Part shown: in pieces, positions 48,871 through 58,889 of the stretch
Layout: every line of letters begins with the position of its first letter
How positions within the stretch are numbered: position 1 is the stretch's first letter
NCBI RefSeq assembly: GCF_019278525.1
Contig: NZ_CP058986.1
Location: 868,001 to 932,000 of the forward strand
Origin: Polaribacter sp. HaHaR_3_91
GTDB lineage: Bacteria; Bacteroidota; Bacteroidia; Flavobacteriales; Flavobacteriaceae
DNA: 64,000 nt
Direction: 5' to 3'
The notes under the pieces: model-generated
What the model saw: the letters and a program-made list of their open reading frames with translations, nothing else
Databases searched by the model: none
Told to the model about the DNA's origin: nothing
Program-made: the position numbers and the translations under genes

Positions 48871-51800
48871 TTAGTTTAATTTATAGGTAATTTGTTGTTG
48901 GTCTAAATTGGCTAACAACTCATTGGTTATGTGAACCTTCGTATTTCTACTAGGTAAACTAATTTCTAATTTTTCTTTCTCATCCCAAATAGTGAAATTT
49001 AAATTTTGTTTACCCGGTGTCTTTTTTAAGATGGATTCTAAATTTAAAATAGAATCTTCTTTAATTTCACTTAAAGGAAGTTGAATGGTTACTTTTTTAC
49101 AGAGTTCATCCATAATATCATGTAACAATTTCATTTCTAAAAACTTTAATCTAGGTTCACCAACAACTCCTGTTTCTTTATTGGTCCATCCAGGTTGCAC
49201 GGTGGTGCGTATAAATAAGAACTGATTAGGCACTAAAAAGTGTTGCATCCTTAGGTAATCTTCTCCAAAAATTCTAAACTCATTACTATCACCATAATCT
49301 TCTACGGTAAACATAGCCCAACCTTTACCTGCTTTAGAAACTCGGTGTTGTACATCGGTAACAATACCAGCAAAAGCTAAATTCATATTTACAAACTTTG
49401 CAAGATCTGCTTTAAAATATTTCAAAGAAGCGTTGCAGAATTTTATTTCGTTTTTAAAATCATCTAAAGGATGCGCAGAAATATATATACCAATAACTTC
49501 CTTTTCCTGTTGTAATAATTCCATAGTTCCCCAAGTTTCACATTCTGGAATATCTGGTTCTGGAAACTGAACTGTAGAAGCTTCTCCAAACATAGAAACC
49601 TGAGCAGAGTTTTCGTTTTCTTGATATTTATGTCCAAATTTCATGGCACGTTCTAAAAAGGTCATTCCTTTTTCGTCAGTAGCAAAATATTGTGCTCTGT
49701 GAGTATCTGTAAAAGAATCGAAAGCACCAGCTTTTATCAAACTATCAAAAGATTTTTTATTGGCAGCTCTTAAATCTACCCGTTTAGATAAATCAAAAAT
49801 TGAATTGTAGTTTCCGTTTTCTTCTCTTTCTTTAATGATGGCTCTAACTGCTCCGGCTCCAACACCTTTTACGGCTGCCATTCCAAAACGGACAGCACCT
49901 TCATTATTTACAGAGAATTTTAAAAATGATTCATTTAAATCTGGACCAAAAACTTGCAATTCCATTCGTTTACATTCTTCCATAAAGAAAGAAACAGCTT
50001 TAATATCTTTCATATTATTAGAAAGTACAGAAGCCATATATTCTGCAGGATAATGTGCTTTTAAATACGCAGTTTGATAGGCGATCCACGCATAACAAGT
50101 AGAGTGAGATTTGTTAAAGGCATAACTTGCAAAGGCTTCCCAATCCTTCCATATTTTCTCTAATTTTACAGGATCATGCCCTTTTGCAGCAGCTTGTTCT
50201 ACAAACTTTGGTTTCATTTTGTCTAGTACCGCAATTTGTTTTTTACCCATTGCCTTACGCAAAACATCGGCTTCACCTTTGGTAAAGTCTGCCAGTTTTT
50301 GTGATAAAAGCATTACTTGCTCTTGGTAAACTGTAATTCCGTATGTTTCTGCCAAATACTCTTCCATGGCAGGTAAATCGTATTCTATATCTTCAGTACC
50401 ATGTTTTCTATTAATAAAAGACGGAATATATTCCATTGGACCTGGTCTGTACAAGGCATTCATGGCAATTAAATCGGCAAAAACAGTTGGTTTTAAAGAA
50501 CGCATGTGTTTCTGCATTCCTGGAGATTCATATTGAAAAATACCTACGGTTTCTCCTCTTTGGAACAATTCGTATGTTTTTACATCATCTAAAGGAAACG
50601 TTTCTGGGTCTAATAGAATATTATGTCTTGCTTTTACAATTTTAACGGTGTCTTTAATTAAAGTCAGCGTTTTTAATCCCAAGAAATCCATTTTTAATAA
50701 ACCTGCGTCTTCTACTACAGAGTTATCAAATTGGGTAACATACATATCGGAATCTTTTGCCAAAGCAACCGGAACATAATTGGTAATATCCCCAGGCGTA
50801 ATAATTACACCACAGGCATGAATACCGGTATTTCTAACAGAGCCTTCTAAAATAGTGGCTTTGTTTATTGTTTCGGAAACTAAGTCGTTTCCGTAAGACA
50901 TTTGTTTTAATTCTTCTATTAGGACTTTTTCTTCGGCACGTAAACCATCAACTTTACCTTTACTTTTAGCATCATCACCAAAAATATTTTTAAGTTTAAT
51001 ACCCGGAATTAATTTTGCAATTCTATCGGCTTCAAAAAGCGGTAAATCTAAAACTCTGGCAGTATCTCTAATAGAAGATTTTGCAGCCATGGTTCCGTAG
51101 GTAATAATCTGAGCAACTTGGTTTGCACCATATTTATCAATTACATAATCCATTACACGTCCACGACCTTCGTCATCAAAATCAATATCAATATCGGGCA
51201 TCGATACACGTTCTGGATTTAAGAAACGCTCAAAAAGTAAATCGTATTTAATAGGATCTATATTTGTAATCCAAAGGCAATAAGCAACTACAGAACCGGC
51301 AGCAGAACCCCTACCAGGACCTACGGCAACATCCATTCTTCTTGCTGCTCTAATAAAATCTTCTACAATTAAGAAATAACCAGGATATCCTGTTTTTTCA
51401 ATAACCTCTAATTCGAAATCTAACCGTTCTTTAATAAGTTCTGTAATTTCTCCATAACGTTTTTTTGCACCTTCAAAAGTTAAATGTTTTAAGAAGTTAT
51501 TTTCTCCACGTTTTCCTCCATCTACTTCATCTGCCGGATCATTAAATTCATCACCAATATTAAAGGCTGGTAATAAAACATCTCTTGCAAGTGTAAATAT
51601 TTCAATTTTATCTACAATTTCTTGTATGTTACTAATTGCTTCAGGAATATCTGCAAACAACGTTTTCATTTCGTCCGTAGACTTAAAATAATACTGGTCA
51701 TTAGGCAATCCGTATCTATAACCACGCCCTTTACCAATAGGTGTAGATTGTTTTTCGCCATCTTTTACACATAATAAAATATCATGTGCATTGGCATCTT

Positions 51801-53211
51801 TTTGTTCTAAGTAAAACGTATTGTTGGTGGCAATAATTTTAACGTCGTGCTTTTTAGAAAACTTTAATAAAGTTTCATTTACAATCTTTTCATCTTGCTG
51901 ATCATGACGCATCAACTCAATATATAAATCGTCGTTAAATTGTTCTTTCCACCAAATTAAAGCATCTTCAGCTTGTTTTTCTCCAAGATTCAGAATTTTA
52001 CTAGGTACTTCTCCATATAAGTTACCTGTTAAAACAATAATGTCTTCTTTGTATTGTTCTACAAGCGCTTTATCAATTCTAGGAACATAGTAAAAACCAT
52101 CTACAAAGGCTGCAGAAGATAATTTTGCTAAATTGTGATACCCTTTTTTATTTTTAGCAAGCAAAACAACCTGATAACCGTTGTCTTTTTGCGATTTGTT
52201 TTTATGATCTTCACAGATGTTAAACTCACAACCAATAATTGGTTTCATTGGAGTATCTGCAGATTTATTATGGTTTAAAACAGCATTTACAAAATGGAAA
52301 GCACCCATCATGTTTGCCGTATCCGTCATGGCAACTGCAGGCATATTGTCTTTTGCTGCAGCTTTTACAATATTACCCAATTGCATGGTAGATTGTAAAA
52401 CAGAGTATTGTGTATGGTTGTGTAAATGAGAAAATTGTACGTTTTCTAACTCAGCTAAACCATCTGATGTAGATTTAGTTGTTGCAGTACCTTTTAATTT
52501 CTCTAAACGTTGGCGAATTATATCGCTCTCTTTTTTTAGGTTGATGTGTTTTAAACCAATTACCTGAATCGGTTTTGGGTTCGCTTCCGAGAAATTTTTA
52601 AAATAATCATCATCTACATCTAACTGCTCTTTGGTATATTCTCTTAAACGAATTAACTCTAAAAAACAACGAGTTGTAGCCTCAACATCGGCAGTTGCGT
52701 TGTGCGCCTCACCAAAACCAACACCAAATAAATGGTTGTGTAATTCTGTTAAAGTTGGTAGTTTAAATTTACCACCACGCCCCCCAGGAATCTGACACAT
52801 TGTTGCCGTTTTCTCTGTACAAGTATCGAGAATCGGTAATGAGTTTAAATTATTTTCTACACCCAATCTATGGAATTCACATCCCATAATATTAAGGTCG
52901 AACTGTAAATTCTGACCAACAATAAACTTCGTTTTAGCTAACGCTTCATTAAATAAAACCAAACCTTCACTTAAAGGAATACCTTGTTCTGCCGCCAATT
53001 CAGTCGAAATTCCATGAATTCTTTCAGCATCGTACGGAATATTAAAGTTGTCTGGTTGTATTAGAAAATCGTTGTGTTCTAACACATTTCCCATCTCATC
53101 ATGGAGCTGCCATGCAATTTGAATACACCTAGGCCAGTTGTCCGTATCTGTAATAGGAGCATTCCAGCTTTTAGGTAAACCGGTAGTTTCTGTATCAAAA
53201 ATTAAGTACAT
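48871..53211 (-). CDS. dnaE: DNA polymerase III alpha subunit with fused N-terminal proofreading exonuclease (1446 aa)
   Basis: Residues 1-190 are a DEDD exonuclease of the DnaQ type (IFDTETTGLP, GQNLQFDLNI, AHNATADVEAT). The PHP domain starts at about 262 (HLHNHTQYSV). The polymerase core carries GPGRGSAAGSVVAYCL and the catalytic aspartates PDIDIDFDDEGRG at about 670-682. It continues through helix-hairpin-helix (VRFGMAAVKGVGAGAVRAI) and an OB-fold (LAFAGIVTDVQHRV, GKGWAMFTVEDYGD, about 1270). Ordinary DnaE is about 1160 residues; the extra length is the N-terminal exonuclease, an arrangement seen in Flavobacteria and relatives. It is the replicative polymerase. Confidence 0.93.
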   Translation of the reverse strand: MYLIFDTETTGLPKSWNAPITDTDNWPRCIQIAWQLHDEMGNVLEHNDFLIQPDNFNIPYDAERIHGISTELAAEQGIPLSEGLVLFNEALAKTKFIVGQNLQFDLNIMGCEFHRLGVENNLNSLPILDTCTEKTATMCQIPGGRGGKFKLPTLTELHNHLFGVGFGEAHNATADVEATTRCFLELIRLREYTKEQLDVDDDYFKNFSEANPKPIQVIGLKHINLKKESDIIRQRLEKLKGTATTKSTSDGLAELENVQFSHLHNHTQYSVLQSTMQLGNIVKAAAKDNMPAVAMTDTANMMGAFHFVNAVLNHNKSADTPMKPIIGCEFNICEDHKNKSQKDNGYQVVLLAKNKKGYHNLAKLSSAAFVDGFYYVPRIDKALVEQYKEDIIVLTGNLYGEVPSKILNLGEKQAEDALIWWKEQFNDDLYIELMRHDQQDEKIVNETLLKFSKKHDVKIIATNNTFYLEQKDANAHDILLCVKDGEKQSTPIGKGRGYRYGLPNDQYYFKSTDEMKTLFADIPEAISNIQEIVDKIEIFTLARDVLLPAFNIGDEFNDPADEVDGGKRGENNFLKHLTFEGAKKRYGEITELIKERLDFELEVIEKTGYPGYFLIVEDFIRAARRMDVAVGPGRGSAAGSVVAYCLWITNIDPIKYDLLFERFLNPERVSMPDIDIDFDDEGRGRVMDYVIDKYGANQVAQIITYGTMAAKSSIRDTARVLDLPLFEADRIAKLIPGIKLKNIFGDDAKSKGKVDGLRAEEKVLIEELKQMSYGNDLVSETINKATILEGSVRNTGIHACGVIITPGDITNYVPVALAKDSDMYVTQFDNSVVEDAGLLKMDFLGLKTLTLIKDTVKIVKARHNILLDPETFPLDDVKTYELFQRGETVGIFQYESPGMQKHMRSLKPTVFADLIAMNALYRPGPMEYIPSFINRKHGTEDIEYDLPAMEEYLAETYGITVYQEQVMLLSQKLADFTKGEADVLRKAMGKKQIAVLDKMKPKFVEQAAAKGHDPVKLEKIWKDWEAFASYAFNKSHSTCYAWIAYQTAYLKAHYPAEYMASVLSNNMKDIKAVSFFMEECKRMELQVFGPDLNESFLKFSVNNEGAVRFGMAAVKGVGAGAVRAIIKEREENGNYNSIFDLSKRVDLRAANKKSFDSLIKAGAFDSFTDTHRAQYFATDEKGMTFLERAMKFGHKYQENENSAQVSMFGEASTVQFPEPDIPECETWGTMELLQQEKEVIGIYISAHPLDDFKNEIKFCNASLKYFKADLAKFVNMNLAFAGIVTDVQHRVSKAGKGWAMFTVEDYGDSNEFRIFGEDYLRMQHFLVPNQFLFIRTTVQPGWTNKETGVVGEPRLKFLEMKLLHDIMDELCKKVTIQLPLSEIKEDSILNLESILKKTPGKQNLNFTIWDEKEKLEISLPSRNTKVHITNELLANLDQQQITYKLN

Positions 53212-53735
53212 AAATCTGTGTAAATGTTGAAGCGTTTAACTGTTTAAAAGAACATGTAAAAATAGAAATTTGTTCTTACAAATGACGGATGAGTTGATTT
53301 TGTTTATCAACAAATTTCTTTCAAGCTAGTGCTCGTTTGTAAAGAGTATCGTACCGGAAATTAGAACTTGATTACACCAATTATAAACGAACGTTAGTAT
53401 GTGTCTGTTTTCTGGGCGTGCCCATTTTTTAATACACCAAGTTAGTAGCATATACTTTTTGTCTTAAAAATGGTCAGGCTATCCGCTGCAAGTCCTCGTT
53501 CGTACCTCACTGTGGGCTTTTCGCTGCTATCCTTCACGCGGAATTAGTTTGCTTGTAACCAATATTGTTAGGGAAATAGGTTTTTGGTTTCACTCGTTAC
53601 AAATGTTAGCGTGTGTTTTATTTTTACAACTATTTTTTTTAAGATTAAGTTTGTCAGATTAATTTTCTATTGTAAAAAAAAGTAAGAAGGCAGATGGATT
53701 TATTTACTAATGCTTGCAAGTAACAAGTCTAAGCA
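53212..53735. other. Long intergenic region upstream of dnaE
   Basis: No gene is supported. The middle part (about 53415-53560) is richer in G+C and contains gggcgtgccc, gctatccgctgcaagtcctcg and cttttcgctgctatccttcacgcgg-type text, unlike the AT-rich flanks. It may be a dispersed non-coding element or a structured RNA. I see only one copy here. The dnaE promoter should lie near 53212-53280 but I find no exact TAnnTTTG box. Confidence 0.4.
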
Positions 53736-53770
53736 CAAAAAAGCCAATCCATTTAAGGATTGGCTTTTTA
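53736..53770 (-). terminator. Terminator of the PA2169-family gene
   Basis: A perfect 10-bp stem (53741-53750 with 53757-53766, six-base loop) is followed on the minus strand by a T run; it lies 55 bases after the stop codon. Confidence 0.88.
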
Positions 53771-53824
53771 AACTGTTTCATAAAAATATGAATAATAGAT
53801 TTATAACCTATTTATATTTTTTGA

Positions 53825-54271
53825 TTAGGCTAACTCTTCTTTCACCATTAGCAAATTAATAGCTGCTTGAATTTTTTGTTGCTGTTCTTCTAGCATTTTT
53901 TTTGTGGAAGGAGCAAAAACATCATCTAGTAATATTTCTTTATACTCTTCTAAATTTGCTTTTTCACCTCTAATAGATTCTTCTAAAATTGCCTCTTCAT
54001 CATTTGAGCTAAATAGCGATTTTAGAGTCATCCAATTTCGATGCATTGTTCCTTTAAAAGAACCATCATCTTCTGGTATTTGTCCGTGTAAAAGAATCTC
54101 TGTTCTAAGTTCTTTTGCAAACTGACTTCTTTCTGAGGCTCTATTTTTAAAGAAAATCTTTAGTTTAGGACTTTCTACATTTTCTGCAGCGTTTAGATAT
54201 CCTTTTTCGGCATCATAATTTTTCTCTAATAATTCGTTTAATTTGTTCGAAATTTTTTCTGTGTACTTCAT
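53825..54271 (-). CDS. PA2169-family four-helix-bundle protein (148 aa)
   Basis: An all-helical protein with the family pattern: NKLNELLEKNYDAEKGYLNAAE, then FFKNRASERSQFAKELRTEI, an acidic GTMHRNWMTLKSLFSS turn, and ILEESIRGEKANLEEYKEIL. It belongs to the DUF2383/PA2169 group, which is ferritin-like in fold and often induced by stress; no diiron centre is established for it. Length is normal. It stands alone between dnaE and a divergent TonB receptor gene, with its own promoter box and terminator. Confidence 0.88.
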   Translation of the reverse strand: MKYTEKISNKLNELLEKNYDAEKGYLNAAENVESPKLKIFFKNRASERSQFAKELRTEILLHGQIPEDDGSFKGTMHRNWMTLKSLFSSNDEEAILEESIRGEKANLEEYKEILLDDVFAPSTKKMLEEQQQKIQAAINLLMVKEELA

Positions 54272-54336
54272 GTTGTCATTTTCATTTTAAAATTCCAATA
54301 GCTTGTTTTAAGATGTGTATTGTTTAGCATCTGATA

Positions 54337-54344
54337 CAAAACTA
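54337..54344 (-). promoter_or_regulatory. Putative -7 box of the PA2169-family gene
   Basis: The minus strand reads TAGTTTTG (TAnnTTTG), 65 bases before the start codon. The rest of the 355-base divergent region (54345-54593) is AT-rich and shows no recognised operator. Confidence 0.5.
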
Positions 54345-54593
54345 TAAAATATTAGAGAGGGCTATGAGTTCATAAGATTTTGATTTTAACTCATATACTA
54401 TTTATATAAGTAGTAAAAAATATTTTCATTTCTAATATTTAATAAAGACTTGTTGTTTTATGTAGGTTTTATAGGTGTCTTAGGTTAAAATCGGACGACG
54501 ATAATTACTTTTTTCAATATTAAGAAACGTTTAAATTAATATTAAATCTAAATCAATGTTAATACTTAACATTAATGATTGTCTTGCCAAGTA

Positions 54594-54601
54594 TAGTTTT
54601 G
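54594..54601 (+). promoter_or_regulatory. Putative -7 box of the TonB receptor gene
   Basis: TAGTTTTG matches TAnnTTTG, 25 bases before the ATG at 54627. A -33 TTG at standard distance is not seen, which may mean that an activator is needed. Confidence 0.5.
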
Positions 54602-54626
54602 ATGCTTATTAAAACTAATTTAACTT

Positions 54627-57600
54627 ATGAAATTATCAGTAGTAAAAAATCGTTTAACCATTAGTATGATGATTACTTTTGGGGTATTGTTTTTTAACAT
54701 TCATCATTCTTTTGGGCAAGCAACAAATGCTTCCGTAAAAGGAGTTATTACAGACAAAAGTGGAGAGCCTTTAATGGGAGCTACCGTAATTGTTAAAAAT
54801 ACTTCTACAGGATTTAGTTCTGGTGCTACAACAAGTGAAACTGGAAGTTACAAAATTCAGCAATTACCTTTAGGAGGTCCTTATTCTGTAACTGCAAAAT
54901 ATTTAGGTTTTACAGATGTAGTTCATAAAGGTTTTTTATTAAACTTAAATGATGCCTTAACGGTTGATTTTGTTTTACAAGAATCTGCTACCTCTTTAGA
55001 TGAAATTGTTATTTCTTCTAATGGTTTGGCAAAACGTATTCAGCAAATGGGAGCTTCAACAAAAATTGGAGAAGTTCAAATTAAAAACTTACCATCTGAA
55101 GGAAGAAATTTTACAAGACTAACTAGTTTGTCTCCTTTGCAAGGAGCTGGAAGTCTAAATTTAGGAGGTCAAAGAAGAACGTCTACAAATGTAACTATTG
55201 ATGGTGTTAATTTTAGAAATACACTTACAGCAGGTGAGGTTGGTAAAGGTCCTTATACGATTTCTCAAGAAGCTATTAGAGAATTTGAGGTTTCTACAAA
55301 TGATTATGATGTAAGTCAAGGTCGCCAAGGTGGTGGTTCTATTACTTCTGTAACAAAATCTGGTACGAATGAGTTTGAAGGGAGTGCTTTCTTTTATCAC
55401 AGAGCAGACAATCTTCAAAGTCAATATACAATACAAGGACAAGATAGAGAAGCAGATTTTTATAACTCTCAATCTGGTTTTAGTTTAGGAGGTCCAATAA
55501 TTAAAGATAAGTTGCATTTTTTCTTAGTTTATGAAAGACAAGATGCAGGAGACCCTCAATTTATTGCAAACATACAAAGTGATAACGATGCAAATAATTT
55601 AAGAATTTCAGAAGAAAGTTTAAATCGTTTTTTACAAATAGGTAGAGATAAATATGGTTTAAGTGATTCTCAGCAAGTTGGGCAATTTGATAGAGTAACA
55701 GAAGCTAATAATTTATTTTTTAGATTAGATTGGCAAATTAACGATAAGCATAGATTAACTTTTAGAAACTTATATAATAAGTGGGACAATCCTTTAAGTG
55801 TAAGTGATAATTCTAATATAGAAGTTGCAGAGTCTTATTCTGATTTTGAATCAAAAGAAAATAGCATGTTTCTGTCATTGCGTTCTGCTTTTTCATCGAG
55901 TGTAACGAATGAGTTTAAAGTTCAATACCAACATGCAGAACGTATTTTTGCACCTAATTCAGAATTGCCGTCACAAAATATACCAAGAGCAATTGTGCAA
56001 GTAGAATCTGTTTTACCAAATGGCAATAGCAGTAATAGAACTGTACAATTAGGAGGACAACGTTATTCACCAGAAACTAATTTAGAAAATCAGCTTCAAA
56101 TTTCAAACACAACATATCTTAGTGCAGGTAAATTTAACTTTACGTTTGGTACAGATAACTTAATTACCTACTTAGAAACGCAATTATCTAATGAGCAAAA
56201 TGGTCGTTTTTTCTTTGATTCTTTAGATGATTTCGAAAACTTAAACGCTTCTAGATATGCAAGAGAAGTGCCTTTACAAGGCTCTTCTTTAGTGAAACAA
56301 ACTGTTTTAGATTTATCACTTTTTGCTCAGGTAGAATTTGATGTAAATCCTAATTTAAATCTTGCGGCAGGTATCCGTTATGATGCAACAGCATTTTTAG
56401 ATGATGCAGAATATAATCCTTTAGTGGATCAAGAATTAGGAATTCGTACCGATGTAAAACCAGAGGATTTTGATAATATTCAACCAAGAGTTCAATTAAC
56501 TTGGAATATTGAAGGAAATGATACTGATATTTTAAAAATTGGTGGAGGTGTCTTTACTTCTCAACCGCATTATTATGCACAAGTTAATAATATTCAGAAT
56601 AGTGGAACTTTATTAGGAGCTATTGATGTTACAGGTGCAAATGTACCAACACCAGATTTTGAAGGGTATAGAAATGACCCAAGTACTGTGCCTGGTGTTC
56701 CGGCAGGAGTAACTCCATTTTCTACCATAAATGCGGTAAGCCCAGATTTTGAAGTACCAACCATTTATAAGGCAAACGTAAATTATACGCACTTTTTTGG
56801 AGATAGATATAGTTTAGGAGTAAACGCTGTTTTTAGTCATACTAAAAATAACTATGTATACCAAGAAGCAAATTTAGTAGCAGAACCTTATTTTGTAACG
56901 CCACAAGGCAGAGAGGTTTTTGTGCCTGCAAATACAATTTCTGCAAACGGAAGTACAGATTGGACAGAGTCTAGAGAATCAGATTTAGTAGGTAGAACTT
57001 TAGTATTAACATCTGATGGTATCTTAGATAATCTTGCTTTAGTAGTCGATGGTTCTGCAAGAATAGGAAAAGATGGTTATGTAAATGCAAGTTTTACTGT
57101 AAATCGTTCTAAAGACAATTCTTCATACAACTGTTGTGTTGCTAATACGTCTACTTTTCTTCCTGTTAAAGGAGATCCTCGAGATTTAAATTATGGTTAT
57201 TCTGATAATCATTTTGACACTAAAATTGTCGTAAACGGGGCAACACCAACTTGGAAAGGATTTACTTTAGGAGCAACAATTGTGGGTACAGGAGGTACAA
57301 GATATTCTTTAGAGGCAGGTGGAAATAGAAGTGCAAATGGAGACTTTAATTTAAGTAATGAAATTGCATATATTTTTAATCCAGATGATGCAAGTACGCC
57401 TCAATATATTAAAGATAGTTATAATGAAGTATTAAACGATCCAGAAACTTCTCAAGGATTTAAAGATTATTTAAAAGAAAGTTATGGAAGTTTTGCAGAA
57501 AGAAACGGCGGAAAAAATCCTTTTAGTGCAACAGTAGATCTTCGTCTTGTAAAAAAGTTTAGTTTTTTAAACCCAAAGCATGCTTTAGAAATATCTGCAG

Positions 57601-57800
57601 ACGTTTTTAACTTTATGAACTTATTAAATAAAGAGTGGGGACGCAGCCATAATTTTGGAAACAGAAGTTTTATGAATATTAATGGATTTGATCAATCAAC
57701 AAATAGCTACGAATACAATATACAAACAGGTGCTGGTACAGAACCAATAAACGGAACTCCTTGGAGATTGCAGTTTGGTGTAAGATATTCGTTTAATTAA
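54627..57800 (+). CDS. Oar-like TonB-dependent outer-membrane receptor (1057 aa)
   Basis: The signal peptide is about residues 1-31 (ending HHSFGQ). A carboxypeptidase regulatory-like domain spans about 36-115 (ASVKGVITDKSGEPLMGATV, YSVTAKYLGF). The plug follows (about 125-250: LPSEGRNFTRLTSLSPLQGA, GGQRRTSTNVTIDGVNFRN, GGGSITSVTKSGTNEFEGSA). A long beta barrel ends in WRLQFGVRYSFN with a terminal aromatic residue. This is the OmpA-related/Oar type rather than SusC. It is followed by two lipoprotein phosphoesterases, which suggests uptake of a phosphorus-containing ligand; this is inference from context. A strong terminator lies just after the gene. Confidence 0.92.
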   Translation: MKLSVVKNRLTISMMITFGVLFFNIHHSFGQATNASVKGVITDKSGEPLMGATVIVKNTSTGFSSGATTSETGSYKIQQLPLGGPYSVTAKYLGFTDVVHKGFLLNLNDALTVDFVLQESATSLDEIVISSNGLAKRIQQMGASTKIGEVQIKNLPSEGRNFTRLTSLSPLQGAGSLNLGGQRRTSTNVTIDGVNFRNTLTAGEVGKGPYTISQEAIREFEVSTNDYDVSQGRQGGGSITSVTKSGTNEFEGSAFFYHRADNLQSQYTIQGQDREADFYNSQSGFSLGGPIIKDKLHFFLVYERQDAGDPQFIANIQSDNDANNLRISEESLNRFLQIGRDKYGLSDSQQVGQFDRVTEANNLFFRLDWQINDKHRLTFRNLYNKWDNPLSVSDNSNIEVAESYSDFESKENSMFLSLRSAFSSSVTNEFKVQYQHAERIFAPNSELPSQNIPRAIVQVESVLPNGNSSNRTVQLGGQRYSPETNLENQLQISNTTYLSAGKFNFTFGTDNLITYLETQLSNEQNGRFFFDSLDDFENLNASRYAREVPLQGSSLVKQTVLDLSLFAQVEFDVNPNLNLAAGIRYDATAFLDDAEYNPLVDQELGIRTDVKPEDFDNIQPRVQLTWNIEGNDTDILKIGGGVFTSQPHYYAQVNNIQNSGTLLGAIDVTGANVPTPDFEGYRNDPSTVPGVPAGVTPFSTINAVSPDFEVPTIYKANVNYTHFFGDRYSLGVNAVFSHTKNNYVYQEANLVAEPYFVTPQGREVFVPANTISANGSTDWTESRESDLVGRTLVLTSDGILDNLALVVDGSARIGKDGYVNASFTVNRSKDNSSYNCCVANTSTFLPVKGDPRDLNYGYSDNHFDTKIVVNGATPTWKGFTLGATIVGTGGTRYSLEAGGNRSANGDFNLSNEIAYIFNPDDASTPQYIKDSYNEVLNDPETSQGFKDYLKESYGSFAERNGGKNPFSATVDLRLVKKFSFLNPKHALEISADVFNFMNLLNKEWGRSHNFGNRSFMNINGFDQSTNSYEYNIQTGAGTEPINGTPWRLQFGVRYSFN

Positions 57801-57826
57801 AAAATAGTTTGTTTAGTTTTTATTTT

Positions 57827-57861
57827 AGGGTTTGATATTTCTCTATCAAACCCTTTTTTTT
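57827..57861 (+). terminator. Terminator or attenuator after the TonB receptor gene
   Basis: A perfect 11-bp stem (57827-57837 with 57844-57854, six-base loop) is followed by a T run. The next gene starts only 13 bases later with no promoter visible between, so partial read-through may set its level. Confidence 0.85.
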
Positions 57862-57874
57862 AATAGTATAATTT

Positions 57875-58876
57875 ATGAAAAATAGTATATACATTTTAGT
57901 CTTCTTAATTTTAATAAGTTGTGGAGGTTCTAAGAATTTAATAGAAAAAGATGCTTCTTTTTCTGAGAAAAGTTATGTAGCAAAAGAAAGCGGAGAAGTA
58001 ATTCCTTCTGATTACATTTTCCCTAAAAAAGAAAGTTTTAAAGTCCTTTCTTGGAACGTAGAGCATTTTGTAGACTCTTTTGATGATCCTTATATCGATT
58101 CTAAAAGAGAAAATAGCCCCGATTCTTTAATGAATAATAAAGTAGCCAATTTAGTAACTGCTTTAAAAAAAATAGATGCAGATGTAGTTGTATTACAAGA
58201 ATTTGAAAGTGCAAAATTTTTAAGAAGTATTGCTGATGAAAATTTGCAAAATATGGGGTATGTATATTTTGCAGACGTTCCTAGCCATGGTTGGTATATG
58301 AATGTAGTTGTTATGAGTAAATTTCCGTTAGGTATTATTTATGGTTATGGAAATGTAACAACACCTCTTTTAGAATATAAAAATGAAGAAGGACAATTAG
58401 AAACACAAAACACTTTAAATACTAGAATGTGGTCTATAGAAGTATATCCTAGTTCAGATTATAATTTTTTACTTACCGGGGTTCATTTAAAAGCAGGTAG
58501 AGGAGAACGAAATATAGCCATGAGAAAAGGTCAGATTAATTTTCTGAAACAGCAGTATAAGCGATTCTTAAAAGAAGACAAAAACAAAAATATTTTAATA
58601 GTAGGAGATTTTAATAGTGTACAAGGTAGCGAAGAAATTAATCTTTTTTTAAATGAAAAAGTAAAGAGAGAGAAGTTTATAGACCCATTACCCGAAACAG
58701 TAATGACACATACTTCTGATGATCCTAAACGAAGATTAGACTATATATTGATGAATACCAATATGTATAAAGAATATAAAGAAAATTCAGCGGAAGTCCC
58801 CCAACTTTTTGTACCTAAAAAAATGAGAGAAATTAGTGATCATTTACCAGTAACCACAACATTTATAATTAAATAA
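57875..58876 (+). CDS. Endonuclease/exonuclease/phosphatase-family lipoprotein (333 aa)
   Basis: A lipoprotein signal is clear: the lipobox ends LIS before Cys16, followed by GGSKN. The catalytic motifs of the EEP (DNase I-like) fold are all present: SWNVEHF, VVLQEFES (metal-binding Glu), HLKAGRGERN (His), VGDFNS (Asp-x-Asn) and SDHLPVTTTF (Asp-His pair). It should be an exported, membrane-anchored phosphodiesterase or nuclease. Its neighbours, a TonB receptor upstream and a PhoD-like phosphatase 13 bases downstream, fit a role in cutting nucleic acids or other phosphodiesters outside the cytoplasm; that role is inferred. Confidence 0.9.
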   Translation: MKNSIYILVFLILISCGGSKNLIEKDASFSEKSYVAKESGEVIPSDYIFPKKESFKVLSWNVEHFVDSFDDPYIDSKRENSPDSLMNNKVANLVTALKKIDADVVVLQEFESAKFLRSIADENLQNMGYVYFADVPSHGWYMNVVVMSKFPLGIIYGYGNVTTPLLEYKNEEGQLETQNTLNTRMWSIEVYPSSDYNFLLTGVHLKAGRGERNIAMRKGQINFLKQQYKRFLKEDKNKNILIVGDFNSVQGSEEINLFLNEKVKREKFIDPLPETVMTHTSDDPKRRLDYILMNTNMYKEYKENSAEVPQLFVPKKMREISDHLPVTTTFIIK

Positions 58877-58889
58877 AAAAGTTTAAAAA

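Noticed and set aside
55161..55472. A 103-codon minus-strand frame inside the TonB receptor gene
   Set aside because: It is antisense to the plug domain coding sequence, without motif or start signal.
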